Made by a program: the position numbers and the translations under genes
NCBI RefSeq assembly: GCF_002079055.1
Contig: NC_047501.1
Coordinates: 434,001 to 498,000 of the forward strand
Reading direction: 5' to 3'
Source: Saccharomyces paradoxus
Lineage: Eukaryota > Ascomycota > Saccharomycetes > Saccharomycetales > Saccharomycetaceae
DNA length: 64,000 bases
The notes under the pieces: model-generated
Database searches by the model: none
What the model was told of the DNA's origin: nothing
Seen by the model: only the letters and a program-made list of their open reading frames with translations
In this document: in pieces, positions 17,901-27,892 of the stretch
Numbering within the stretch: the first letter of the stretch is position 1
Layout: each line of letters opens with the position of its first letter

Positions 17901-19265
17901 TGATATGATTACGTACTTAAATCTTGCTTATATGTTATACAATGGTGGCGTCAGTGCCAATGCCGTTTGCATCCGTGAGGAAGATGGCTCGCTCTCGGCC
18001 ATTGCTTTGGGCGGTGCCGTAGTTCCTGTCCGCCTTCATTTCGGCTTCGCGGTGTCTACGAGAGCATTCATTTTATGTCGCGGCAGCTGCTTGATGGTTT
18101 CCCATCAGACACAAGGGCAGACATCGGGAAATTTTATCTGGAGGACCATTAATCCTGAGGCGGAGAAACACTGAGCAGCTCAGTCCCATGCCAGGATTGT
18201 CAATTAGCCCTTGGCATCCTCTGAACAGCATGCTAAAAAGTGCTTGAGCACGTATTCGTATACTTTTGTTTCCAGGGGTGGAAAATTGGCTTCAGGTCCC
18301 AGGCTTACGACGAGGTGTATGGGGATGCGCCTTATCGTCATGAGACCCGCTTCGTAGAAACTCGAATTTGTTGTTACTTGTGTTTTCAGGTAGGAGTAGC
18401 GAGGCCGCGTACAATGTGCCTTTGGATTTGTCGCCTGCAGCGGCGGCCGCGACGGTTGATGCAATTGTGCTTGCTCTTCAACTAGAGATTTCAGCCCATT
18501 GCATGTAGAAAGCGTCGGTTTCCAGTTCAGTGTATGATATGAATCCCTTTATATTAGTGTCTCTGCTGCGTCCAGTGGTTGCTTGGCGTTGTGCTGAAAA
18601 TACCAGCATTGCTGGCAGGGGCAGTGATCTGTACTGCGATGTCGTCGTTAATTTCAGACCTGTCACCTTTTTACCCTTTCCCGTGGTCTCAGTATTTTTT
18701 TGTAAATGTTAGGTGGCCTCTATCCTATTAGAATGTTGTTGCTTCATTTTTCTTATTATCTCTTATTTATGTATTTGCTAAAATTCCTCAGGCACAAAGT
18801 TTCATATTTTTACAAAACTATTTACCATGCAGATTCAGCGTTGAAAATTGACAGGTAGCATACGATACGACACTACTTTGACAATCGTTCTTACCACCAG
18901 AGCGGTTCCTCCTGTCATGACCGCGCTACTTTGGTTTCTTAATTAATTTCAAAACATTTTTTTGTTAAAACCTGGCAAATGTACCACCTGCTCGAAGATC
19001 TATACGGTGAAACGGTGGAGTTCCTACGAATTTTCTTGAGAATAGATTACCCAAAATTTTCAAACATTTGGACGACCATTGCGTCATCGGACAAGCTTTA
19101 AGCATACGGCAAAAATATTATCTCACTATTTTCTTTTTATATCGCTTGGCCTGGACACTTTTTTTTGAAGAATTCTTGTATTTCATTAAGGTCCAAGCTA
19201 TCCTAAATAATGGAAACAGGAATTTCGGAACTAAACAATAAAGTAATTCAGTCAGGCATCCATAC
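17901..19265. other. Anonymous region with a GC-rich island (about 17940-18680)
   Basis: Part of this region is unusually GC-rich for yeast: the 60 bases from 18421 hold 34 G or C, against roughly 38% for the genome. Several short overlapping frames (60-90 codons) occur on both strands, none recognisable. In S. cerevisiae the equivalent interval holds only dubious or uncharacterised small ORFs (YOR072W and neighbours). From about 18700 to 19265 the sequence returns to ordinary AT-rich composition with no visible gene. Confidence 0.5.
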
Positions 19266-19434
19266 TATTGGAATGAACTTCCAATATCATCTTTTGACTA
19301 GTGTTCATGTTACTCGTATATTATCACATGCGGTGTAAGAAGATGACATAAAGATTGAATAACAGTCATCAAATTAATGGAAGCTGGAATGAACCGCCAA
19401 CAATTATTAAAATATTCACAAAATTCTCACATAC
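19261..19434 (+). mobile_element. Solo delta LTR (Ty1/Ty2 type) with 5-bp target duplication
   Basis: The element proper is 19266-19429. It begins TATTGGAAT, where full deltas have TGTTGGAAT. It then matches delta blocks such as CTCGTATATTATCA and GGTGTAAGAAGATGACATAA, and ends CAACAATTATTAAAATATTC..TTCTCA. The pentamer CATAC stands on both sides (19261-19265 and 19430-19434), a perfect target-site duplication. At 164 bp it is about half the length of a whole delta LTR (about 330 bp). It lies about 165 bp upstream of tRNA-Pro, as expected for integration near Pol III genes. It is of moderate to old age. Confidence 0.85.
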
Positions 19435-19593
19435 TAAGGAAGACAGAACTTTATCCGAGGTATTCAATATTACGTGTTTCGTAGCGGTTGTTTCATAGAG
19501 GTCTCAATCAAACGATTAAGAAAATGAATATTTACTAGTGCTGAGATACGATGACATAGCTGACACTGAATTAAAGGGATTACAAATTAACAT

Positions 19594-19695
19594 GGGCGTG
19601 TGGTCTAGTGGTATGATTCTCGCTTTGGGCGACTTCCTGATAGACGGGAAGACAAAGCATGCGAGAGGCCCTGGGTTCAATTCCCAGCTCGCCCC
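19594..19695 (+). tRNA. tP(UGG): tRNA-Pro (anticodon UGG) with a 30-bp intron
   Basis: A complete tRNA gene: 5' exon 19594-19629, intron 19630-19659, 3' exon 19660-19695, giving a 72-nt mature tRNA. Acceptor GGGCGTG pairs with CTCGCCC. The anticodon stem-loop CTCGC-TTTGGGT-GCGAG forms across the intron with anticodon TGG, and the intron sits after position 37 as in all yeast nuclear tRNAs. The T arm is CTGGG-TTCAATT-CCCAG. A-box (TGGTCTAGTGG) and B-box (GGTTCAATTCC) are present. A T6 run at 19699-19704 is the Pol III terminator. The position before SGO1 matches tP(UGG)O3 of S. cerevisiae. Confidence 0.98.
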
Positions 19696-19726
19696 ATTGT
19701 TTTTTGAGAATTTATTGTAGATTGGT

Positions 19727-19734
19727 CGGGTAAC
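19727..19734 (-). promoter_or_regulatory. Reb1 site between tRNA-Pro and SGO1
   Basis: CGGGTAAC (reverse complement GTTACCCG) is a full match to the general regulatory factor Reb1. It lies 185 bp before the SGO1 ATG and 32 bp after the tRNA gene, where it could set the nucleosome-free region of SGO1 and act as a roadblock terminator. The match is seen; the role is inferred. Confidence 0.6.
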
Positions 19735-19918
19735 GGTATATGTTTAATTTTTTCAAGGCCGTTTTGTTTTGTAAACAAAGAAATTTCACAAAGTGAGCGT
19801 CTACTAATATTTATTATGCCATTTCCACATAACAACAACTGGCAGGCACAGGGATACATTGCTTGCACACACACACATATATATGTTTAATTGGATATAG
19901 AGGGGCTATCGATTGACC

Positions 19919-21715
19919 ATGCCGAAGAGAAAAATAGCTCCGAATAAGGAAAGCAGCAGGCGTACGGTCTCTCACGATGATTTAACCCCACAAATACAAG
20001 AATTTCAAAATCTAATGGATCTCGAATCGCAGAAAGTAGAGAACATCAGACAGTCGTATTCGAGACAAAACTCCCTGCTGGCCAAGGATAACTCCATACT
20101 GAAAATCAAAGTCAATAGCTTGGAGAAAAAAATAAGCCAGCTGGTACAAGAAAATGTGACTCTACGATCTAAGACCTCTATAAGCGAAGCTATCTACAGG
20201 GAACGGCTAAATAATCAACTACAAATCATTGAAAATGGTATTATTCAACGATTTGACGAAATCTTTTATATGTTTGAGAACGTTCGTAAAAACGAAAATT
20301 TACCCAGTTCAAACTTAAAATCTTTGTTGAAGAGAACAAGTTCCAGGTCAAGATCATGTTCATTGTCGTCGCCCACATACTCAAAAAGCTACACTGGACA
20401 GTCGAATTACCAGAATAACCCCTCGCATGAATCAAGTTTGAATAAGGATGACGGTCCGGATCTTGAGCCCAAGGCTAAAAAAAGGAAGAGCTCTAGGCGG
20501 CAATCCATGTTTATATCCACAAGTTTAGAACCTGAAAATGAAACCGTTGAAAAGGAGCCGATAACGACAGATGCTTCTGTGGAGGTATCTGCAGGATTAC
20601 ACGAGCCTACGCAAGTGGAGGAAACAATAGATGCATTAAACGTTGAAGAGGAAAATAACGATTCTGTCAGTAATTTTACCAATTCAATTATAGAATATTC
20701 CATACCAGAGGAGAATCCTACAGAACCCGACCATTCATCTTCTAAACTCGAAATATTCAATGATAGCACAAACATGCTAAACATTGCGTCGTCAGATCCT
20801 TTACCGCTACCTTTACCGGCTCCATCGGCCACTTTACCTGCTACCATTGGCGATACTGCAGCGGTCTATTCTTCATCAAGTTCTTCTACCAACTCTCACC
20901 CAAAGACCAAAATTAAGCATTCCATGAAGCCGCCTAGGATAGAATTGAAGAAGAAAGTTATCGACGAAGTTATGCCCGTGAGTAATATGAGCAGTAACAG
21001 CGAAATATCATTTACGAGAACAAGAAGAACTCGTGGTAAAGCTGTAGATTACACATTGCCTTCATTAAGAGCCAAAATGAGAAGGCCCTCAGAGAAACTT
21101 GTGGATGCTACTACTGTGATTGATATACATGATTTACAAGTTTCCAAAAGAAATAGGGAAACTTCACCTAAAAGGAAAAGTTTACCCCATGATTCAATAC
21201 CCGATGAACCGCAACTGAGAGAAGTTGTCGTCTCAAAAGATTATGGAACTCCAAAAGAGACGGGAACAAAAGACGAAGTACACGACGAGACCTCTCATCT
21301 AATGACTACCGCCAACAACAACAGTAGCAACAGCAACCAAAAAAATGAAAAAAAACTAATTAGCAATAATAACCCCCCAAAATCGTCGCCTTTACTTGAC
21401 ATTACCAATAAGTCTGAGAATAAGAAAAAATCAATAAGAACTAAAAAATTGTTCAAAAATGCAATTGTCAATAATTTATCAGATGAAAATTCGACTGCAC
21501 GACGCTCGAAGTCGTCAAAAGGAATCATTGATAATAATACTAGTAATAATAACAATTACAACAAGAATCGCGACAGCAACGATTCCAACTTTAGTAGTGT
21601 TAATAATAAATCCGTTAGCTTTCGATTAAATGAAGATGATTTAGCAATATTTGACTTATTTGGAAACGGTAAGACAGTGAAACATCAACCAAAAACATAC
21701 CGTACCAAAAAATGA
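19919..21715 (+). CDS. SGO1: Sgo1 shugoshin, guardian of centromeric cohesion and tension sensing
   Basis: This 598-residue protein (590 in S. cerevisiae) has an N-terminal coiled coil at about residues 40-100, the PP2A-Rts1 binding region, containing MDLESQKVENIRQSY and LEKKISQLVQEN. A long disordered Ser/Asn-rich middle follows. The conserved basic SGO motif is at about 360-390 (SFTRTRRTRGKAVDYTLPSL), which recognises phosphorylated H2A at the pericentromere. Sgo1 is needed to sense absent tension at kinetochores and to protect Rec8 cohesin in meiosis I. The start is the ATG giving MPKRKIAPNKES. Length differences come from Asn/Ser runs near the C-terminus. It is convergent with CDC21. Confidence 0.97.
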   Translation: MPKRKIAPNKESSRRTVSHDDLTPQIQEFQNLMDLESQKVENIRQSYSRQNSLLAKDNSILKIKVNSLEKKISQLVQENVTLRSKTSISEAIYRERLNNQLQIIENGIIQRFDEIFYMFENVRKNENLPSSNLKSLLKRTSSRSRSCSLSSPTYSKSYTGQSNYQNNPSHESSLNKDDGPDLEPKAKKRKSSRRQSMFISTSLEPENETVEKEPITTDASVEVSAGLHEPTQVEETIDALNVEEENNDSVSNFTNSIIEYSIPEENPTEPDHSSSKLEIFNDSTNMLNIASSDPLPLPLPAPSATLPATIGDTAAVYSSSSSSTNSHPKTKIKHSMKPPRIELKKKVIDEVMPVSNMSSNSEISFTRTRRTRGKAVDYTLPSLRAKMRRPSEKLVDATTVIDIHDLQVSKRNRETSPKRKSLPHDSIPDEPQLREVVVSKDYGTPKETGTKDEVHDETSHLMTTANNNSSNSNQKNEKKLISNNNPPKSSPLLDITNKSENKKKSIRTKKLFKNAIVNNLSDENSTARRSKSSKGIIDNNTSNNNNYNKNRDSNDSNFSSVNNKSVSFRLNEDDLAIFDLFGNGKTVKHQPKTYRTKK

Positions 21716-21849
21716 TATATAGTCTTTTTGCCTTGATGTTCCTTAATAATTTCTATATTTTTGCATAATAAACCATTGTATTATATACATTCAATTCTTT
21801 TGTGTATATATACTTAAGTATATGATTTTGTTTCTCCTCTTGCTGCTGA

Positions 21850-22878
<1,029 letters not shown>

Positions 22879-22885
22879 TCAGCAA

Positions 22886-22918
22886 ACGCGTTTTTTTCAT
22901 TTTTTCCATTTAACGCGT
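22886..22918. promoter_or_regulatory. Two MCB boxes (ACGCGT) of the CDC21 promoter
   Basis: Perfect MluI cell-cycle boxes ACGCGT occur at 22886-22891 and 22913-22918, 27 bp apart, separated by a T-rich run. They lie 122-154 bp before the CDC21 ATG. MBF (Mbp1-Swi6) binding to paired MCBs drives CDC21 and other DNA-synthesis genes at G1/S; this is one of the classical examples. Confidence 0.9.
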
Positions 22919-23391
22919 CACCATATATGAAGTCCAAGAGGAAAGGTCAAAAAAGCAAGCACCTCTTCCAGTCTGTTCAATGTGGTCCTACATTGTGCAC
23001 ATAAAGCAACTTTCTTCAGAATGGCTGCAGCATAGTTAAGGAACCCTTGCATATTTTGTTGTTCTTTCCGTTGAAACTACTTGCCTATCTGAATCTTGCA
23101 TCATGTCCTTTACTAACAAGGAAGAAAAGCAGCTTGTCTGCATGATCCATCTTGGAACGTAGATACGTATCATATAATGGTGAACAATTCCTACCTTTGC
23201 TAGCGTCCATCTGAAGGGAACGTTGCAGTATTAATTGGAAAACTTCAAAGGAGAAACAACTCTGTTACCCTGCCCAATTATGTGATTAGATTACTAAGAA
23301 TCAACTAGAATACATGCATAAACGCCTACTGCCATCTCTCCTGGTAGTCGATACTCAGCCGTAGGAGCAGTGAAGAACACATCGATTCGTA
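22919..23391. other. CDC21-UFE1 divergent intergenic region beyond the MCBs
   Basis: This roughly 470-bp region holds the UFE1 promoter. On the minus strand it also carries two consecutive small frames, 41 codons (23085-23210) and 44 codons (22918-23052), with mixed-composition, protein-like translations. I do not recognise either and do not call genes here. Confidence 0.45.
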
Positions 23392-24429
23392 ATGCCAGAC
23401 TTAACACCAATATTTCGTAAGTATGTCGCTGTTATCGATGATGCTAGAAAAGAGCAAAGCGGTATAGATGATCAAGTAGAAGGGAAACAAGAGAACTCTG
23501 GGAATTCTGATGGAAAGCGTGAAGTGGTTAGTGATTCGTTCATTAAGGAGTGTGCCAAATTATTGAAGTTCCTCATTGAATTAAACAAAGTGATAAAACA
23601 GATTGAAAAAAACTATTTGGATGATTTAAATATGAGTGATGTAGAAAAGGATGAGTTTGACATGGAATGCAGGCTGCAAATCCAACAATATTTTAAGAAG
23701 TTTGAATTTCTAGAGAATTACGAAATGGAAAGGCATAGTTTGTCGCTGAAAAAATATCAGTCAAAGCCTCACAGATGGTCGAATTTACTTTCCAATAAAA
23801 AAGACGGCGGTAAGCATCTAATGCATCCACAAGACGTAGAAAATGGCGTCCATGAATTCAGACTAGGTATCCTACGGTGCTTAAATTTGTGGATAAAATA
23901 TGTTTCTTCCAAATTTACAACCATTCAACAGGAACGATTGATACTAGAGAATAAGATGAATTTTAATTCAACACCTCTACCTACTTTGTCCAACAATGGG
24001 AATGATTTCTCTGCGGATGCAATAGACATTTCAGTATCACAATCTGCTCCCGTAGAAACTGTACAAGACGAGGTAAAACATTACGAAGAAACGATATCCA
24101 AACTAACCCAGGAGCAACTACAAGTATTGGAGACAGAACATTCGGAACTGCTAAATCAAAAAAATGAGCAATTGAAAAAAGTAGAGACCATAAACAAAAC
24201 AATCTTAGACATTGTTAATATACAGAACGAATTGTCCAATCATCTAACAGTACAATCTCAAAATATCAATCTAATGCTGAACAATCAAGATGACATTGAA
24301 TTGAATATTAAAAAGGGAAATAAGGAGTTGCGTAAAGCGAAAAGAGCTGCTGGGAGAACTGCTAAAATGACCACTTATGGTGCCATTATCATGGGTATCT
24401 TTATTTTGTTCCTAGATTATGTAGGTTAA
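23392..24429 (+). CDS. UFE1: Ufe1, ER t-SNARE (syntaxin 18 family)
   Basis: This 345-residue tail-anchored protein (346 in S. cerevisiae) begins MPDLTPIFRKYVAVIDDA, the syntaxin-18 N-peptide. A helical Habc-like region and a Qa-SNARE motif of about 60 residues follow (around 255-315). It ends in a single C-terminal membrane anchor, TYGAIIMGIFILFLDYVG. Ufe1 with Sec20, Use1 and Sec22 receives Golgi-derived COPI vesicles at the ER and supports homotypic ER fusion. The start is the first ATG after the divergent promoter; it is convergent with SKI7 113 bp downstream. Confidence 0.97.
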   Translation: MPDLTPIFRKYVAVIDDARKEQSGIDDQVEGKQENSGNSDGKREVVSDSFIKECAKLLKFLIELNKVIKQIEKNYLDDLNMSDVEKDEFDMECRLQIQQYFKKFEFLENYEMERHSLSLKKYQSKPHRWSNLLSNKKDGGKHLMHPQDVENGVHEFRLGILRCLNLWIKYVSSKFTTIQQERLILENKMNFNSTPLPTLSNNGNDFSADAIDISVSQSAPVETVQDEVKHYEETISKLTQEQLQVLETEHSELLNQKNEQLKKVETINKTILDIVNIQNELSNHLTVQSQNINLMLNNQDDIELNIKKGNKELRKAKRAAGRTAKMTTYGAIIMGIFILFLDYVG

Positions 24430-24542
24430 TACCGCTTTTCATAAGATATATGTAAAAAGGGTTACAAGAGATCAATATATCATCAACCTATCACTACTGA
24501 TTTTATAAATTAAACAATAAGTATAAATTCTTAGTTGTACGT

Positions 24543-26786
24543 TTATTGGCATATAATTCTGCCAGCTGCAATGACTTTATGATCTATTGATGTTAAAAAA
24601 ATATTGTTGGTAACGTATTTGGAATCAATCACCTTGAGAGCAAAGTTTGGTTCCATGATTTCGACCTCGACAATTAGTGACTGATTTGGATTAATTGAGG
24701 TGTCGTTAGTTCCATGAATTTTCACCAATTTGACCGCGCTGTATGTCAAATTATGGTAAAGAAGCAATTCAGAACCCAAGTGTAGGCGACCATTTAGTGC
24801 GCGCGTTTGGAATGACAACTTTATTAACCGCAAAGATAACAACTTTAATGTATTTGGTAAGTTGGGCAATAGAGTATTCGCCTTTCTAGAGTGAATTATT
24901 AAATCGTCCTTATGAATGTGAAATTCCTTTTTCGCGAGGTCTTCAGTATTATGAATCTTGACAAGAATCTCCAAAATGTCAGATTTCACACCGACTGTTA
25001 AATTGTTTTTTATATTAGTCTCCAATATTAGTTTTGATTTCTTCATTCTTGTAATTATACCATAATAGTGGATCTCTTCATGTTGCGTATGAATTTCAAT
25101 TGTCTGGCCTGATTGAATATAGCCGCTTTTGATAAGAACTTTGAGCGACACATGATGTGTCTCCGCTGTTGGTTGGGAAACAGACGATTGCAGTATTAAG
25201 CCTATAAATGGCTCTTCCAAAGTTGTTTCTATCTTGTTCATATTAAGCTCCATCAAGAAATAGAGTTGAGAGAAAAATGTTGGACCTTCATACCATTCAG
25301 GAACATCATTTATAGCGTCAAATTCTGATTTATACTTAGACTTCGTAATTTTTTTAACATTATTCAAATTTGAACCTAATAAACCGGAACACGGGATAAA
25401 TTGGAATTGTGCTTCTTTCCATTGAAAGTTTTCGGTCAACACATAAGTTAACTCAGACTGAATCATTTCTAGTCGTTGCTTGTCCCAACTAATTAGATCT
25501 GCCTTATTCAAAAGAATTATCAAATGCTTCTTGCACGCGGAGATTTCGTTTAAGTATGAGATCACTTTTAAAATTTTATAAATCTGATTATTTGGACCAT
25601 CTAATGACTTCTCCCATGAGTCATAATTACAATCAATAACCAATGCATAAACTTCTGGATCAAACGTCAGAATTGAGTTAACGGTTTCTTTATCAAAATA
25701 TTGGATATTGCCAGGCGTGTCAATAAGTGTCAAGGATGATGATGGTGGTAATAAATTATTCTTTATTTGAACGATTTTCTTAAACATGGAAAATCCATTC
25801 ATTCTCTCTGTTTTGGTATTGTCTAGAATGATCTTGAAACTATTTGAGGGTATGGAATCCAAATTGCTACTTTTTTTTTGTAATTCCCTCATCGACGGTA
25901 TAGAAATTTCGTTTAGCTCATATAAAAGATGACCAAGCAAAGTGGATTTGCCTGAATTTGTAGCGCCGAGAAACAAACATGTTAAATTCAAAGGATGGGT
26001 TGCGATGAATGAATGAATATCAATTGACTCAGTAGGTGCTGTTTGAAGGTTAATTGATTCTTTTTTTTCGGTCTTGAGCGGTGACTTGATATTCAAATTT
26101 TCTAATTTTTCATTGAAAGCATTCAATTGGGCTGATAGTATTATATCATCGGGGCTTGGTCTATTGAAATTTTCAATGGCTACGTTACGAGATTTTTTCG
26201 GCAGAGTGGAGGGTACGAAAATGCCAAGGAGTTCATCGTAATGCCTTTTCAAAGACAGAGATGATGATTTTGATGGCGATAGCAGTATTTCTGTACTTGA
26301 GGCGCTTTTTCCACCGTTCATAATAAAGTTTGTTAATGCAAAATCGTCAGCTTGGTTTACGCACGGATCGTCTTTCAATAAACAGTAACGATTTATTTCG
26401 TTTATAACGTCCCATGATTCTTCAACGTTTAGTTTAACACCAAATGATTTCCCTTTCGTAGAAAACTCATTTTCTTTGCTTTCAGGCGTTACTGATTTTT
26501 CTTGCCTCTCCAAATCACTATTTGATTTCTTTAAGGCAGACAATTTTAAACTTAATGAAATAGTATGCTGATCCGAGATACAATCGCTCCTTTTTATCTT
26601 GTCTTTTGCAAGAAGGCTCTTCAGATCTTTCTTTCTAATCTCAGCATTCCTATCTTTAGTTCCTCTATTCTTATGTAGTCGTTCAAGTAAGGAAGCACTT
26701 TTAGATGTATTCTGAGATTGGTCTGCATTTGAGAGGCCTTTAGACTTTTCTACCCTTTTTCTTGCTAATTGTTCTAATAAAGACAT
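24543..26786 (-). CDS. SKI7: Ski7, exosome-Ski complex adaptor with a GTPase-like domain
   Basis: The protein has 747 residues, the same length as S. cerevisiae Ski7. The first 250 residues are a disordered region that bridges the cytoplasmic exosome and the Ski complex. A translational-GTPase-like domain follows with P-loop GATNSGKST, switch element DTPGN and specificity motif NKAD, then two beta-barrel domains. Ski7 recruits the exosome to mRNAs without a stop codon (non-stop decay). It is the post-duplication partner of HBS1 and evolves fast; the N-terminal half differs most from remembered S. cerevisiae sequence. The ATG for MSLLEQLARKRVEKSKG is used; the frame extends 13 codons upstream through a GTG. 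Confidence 0.96.
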   Translation of the reverse strand: MSLLEQLARKRVEKSKGLSNADQSQNTSKSASLLERLHKNRGTKDRNAEIRKKDLKSLLAKDKIKRSDCISDQHTISLSLKLSALKKSNSDLERQEKSVTPESKENEFSTKGKSFGVKLNVEESWDVINEINRYCLLKDDPCVNQADDFALTNFIMNGGKSASSTEILLSPSKSSSLSLKRHYDELLGIFVPSTLPKKSRNVAIENFNRPSPDDIILSAQLNAFNEKLENLNIKSPLKTEKKESINLQTAPTESIDIHSFIATHPLNLTCLFLGATNSGKSTLLGHLLYELNEISIPSMRELQKKSSNLDSIPSNSFKIILDNTKTERMNGFSMFKKIVQIKNNLLPPSSSLTLIDTPGNIQYFDKETVNSILTFDPEVYALVIDCNYDSWEKSLDGPNNQIYKILKVISYLNEISACKKHLIILLNKADLISWDKQRLEMIQSELTYVLTENFQWKEAQFQFIPCSGLLGSNLNNVKKITKSKYKSEFDAINDVPEWYEGPTFFSQLYFLMELNMNKIETTLEEPFIGLILQSSVSQPTAETHHVSLKVLIKSGYIQSGQTIEIHTQHEEIHYYGIITRMKKSKLILETNIKNNLTVGVKSDILEILVKIHNTEDLAKKEFHIHKDDLIIHSRKANTLLPNLPNTLKLLSLRLIKLSFQTRALNGRLHLGSELLLYHNLTYSAVKLVKIHGTNDTSINPNQSLIVEVEIMEPNFALKVIDSKYVTNNIFLTSIDHKVIAAGRIICQ

Positions 26787-27058
26787 GTCCGGTGATACTA
26801 TGAGTTTCAAATACCACTTTCTCACACGTACAATGTAGAGGGCTCTAGAGATTCATACCGTCACTCAGTTATATTATAATACTTATACACTCCGGTCCGG
26901 GTTATACAATACTTTGACGTGGAATTGAAAACTGGAAAAAAACTCCACTAGTTGAAGTTAGTATCAAATGAAGAGGCTCATTATCGTCATTCTTTCTTCT
27001 TGAAACAATCTCAAGAGGAGCCAAAGCAAAAGGTTGCTTAATATATAATATCACGGCA

Positions 27059-27766
27059 ATGGGAGACTATGATAGTGCCAAATACTGGGCCAAGCAGGGA
27101 GTTCGTCGAGGGTTACAGAAAACGCGCTACTACTGCCAAATATGCCAAAGGCAGTGTAAAGATGCAAACGGGTTTCAATCGCATAATAAATCGCCGTCGC
27201 ACCTAAGAAAGATTAGTCAAGTGACAGCTGAGGATGCTAAGCGCTACAATGACCAATTTGAGAAGGGCTTTCTACAGTTATTAAAGCAGCGGCACGGGGA
27301 GAAATGGATAGATGCCAACAAGGTATACAACGAGTATGTCCAAGATCGCGACCATATACATATGAATGCGACCATGCATCGCTCTTTGACGCAGTTTGTC
27401 CGTCAACTAGGTCGCGCGGGCAAGGTAGACGTTGATATGGATATTGATGACAAATCGGAGAGCGTTGAAGGTCCCTTGCTCATCAGGATCCATCCATCAT
27501 CTTTGTTACCAGCTTCTGAAGATGGACTGTTGCAAAGTCAACAAGAAGAGCAGGAAATCATAGCCGCCGAGCTTTTGAAAAGGCAACTCCGTCGTGCTAA
27601 GCGACAAATTGAAGAGGTAAACCGCTCATCTCAACCAGAGATTAGATCGGAAATAAGCGGGAAGAGCACTTCGGAACCGGTTCGAGTCACCTTCCACGGC
27701 AATGGTCGGGTAAATAAAAAGAAAAAGAAGGTCCCTCCACGGAAAGACGGTATCAAGTTCCGTTGA
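27059..27766 (+). CDS. RTS2: Rts2, Kin17-like zinc-finger protein
   Basis: This 235-residue basic protein (232 in S. cerevisiae) is similar to mammalian KIN17. Its N-terminus is GLQKTRYYCQICQRQCKDAN, followed by HNKSPSHLRKI, forming a C2H2-type zinc finger at about residues 28-50. The Kin17 helical (winged-helix) domain follows to about residue 130 (KRHGEKWIDANKVYNEYV, ATMHRSLTQFVRQLGRAGK). It has a Lys-rich C-terminal tail. KIN17 proteins bind nucleic acid and are linked to DNA replication and damage responses; the yeast protein is little characterised. BUD21 starts 127 bp downstream on the same strand. Confidence 0.93.
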   Translation: MGDYDSAKYWAKQGVRRGLQKTRYYCQICQRQCKDANGFQSHNKSPSHLRKISQVTAEDAKRYNDQFEKGFLQLLKQRHGEKWIDANKVYNEYVQDRDHIHMNATMHRSLTQFVRQLGRAGKVDVDMDIDDKSESVEGPLLIRIHPSSLLPASEDGLLQSQQEEQEIIAAELLKRQLRRAKRQIEEVNRSSQPEIRSEISGKSTSEPVRVTFHGNGRVNKKKKKVPPRKDGIKFR

Positions 27767-27767
27767 A

Positions 27768-27793
27768 TGAAAATTTTTCTTTCAAGCGATGAG
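27768..27793 (+). promoter_or_regulatory. RRPE and PAC elements of the BUD21 promoter
   Basis: TGAAAATTTTTC (27768-27779, RRPE) is followed 6 bp later by GCGATGAG (27786-27793, PAC). This pair is the standard signature of yeast ribosome-biogenesis genes; Stb3 binds RRPE and Dot6/Tod6 bind PAC. It lies about 100-125 bp before BUD21 and starts directly after the RTS2 stop codon. This fits Bud21's role in the small-subunit processome. Confidence 0.85.
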
Positions 27794-27892
27794 GTTAGCA
27801 AAATTGTTCAAAAAATAAGCCTAAATGTGTTTAGAAGGTAGTGAGAATTGATATCCCAAACTGTTCATATTTGTATACACATATTAAAGGAG

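Noticed and set aside
17905-18712. Several 60-90-codon frames on both strands in the GC-rich island
   Set aside because: They overlap one another, none has a recognisable domain, and GC-rich DNA yields long chance frames. The island itself is reported, not the frames as genes.
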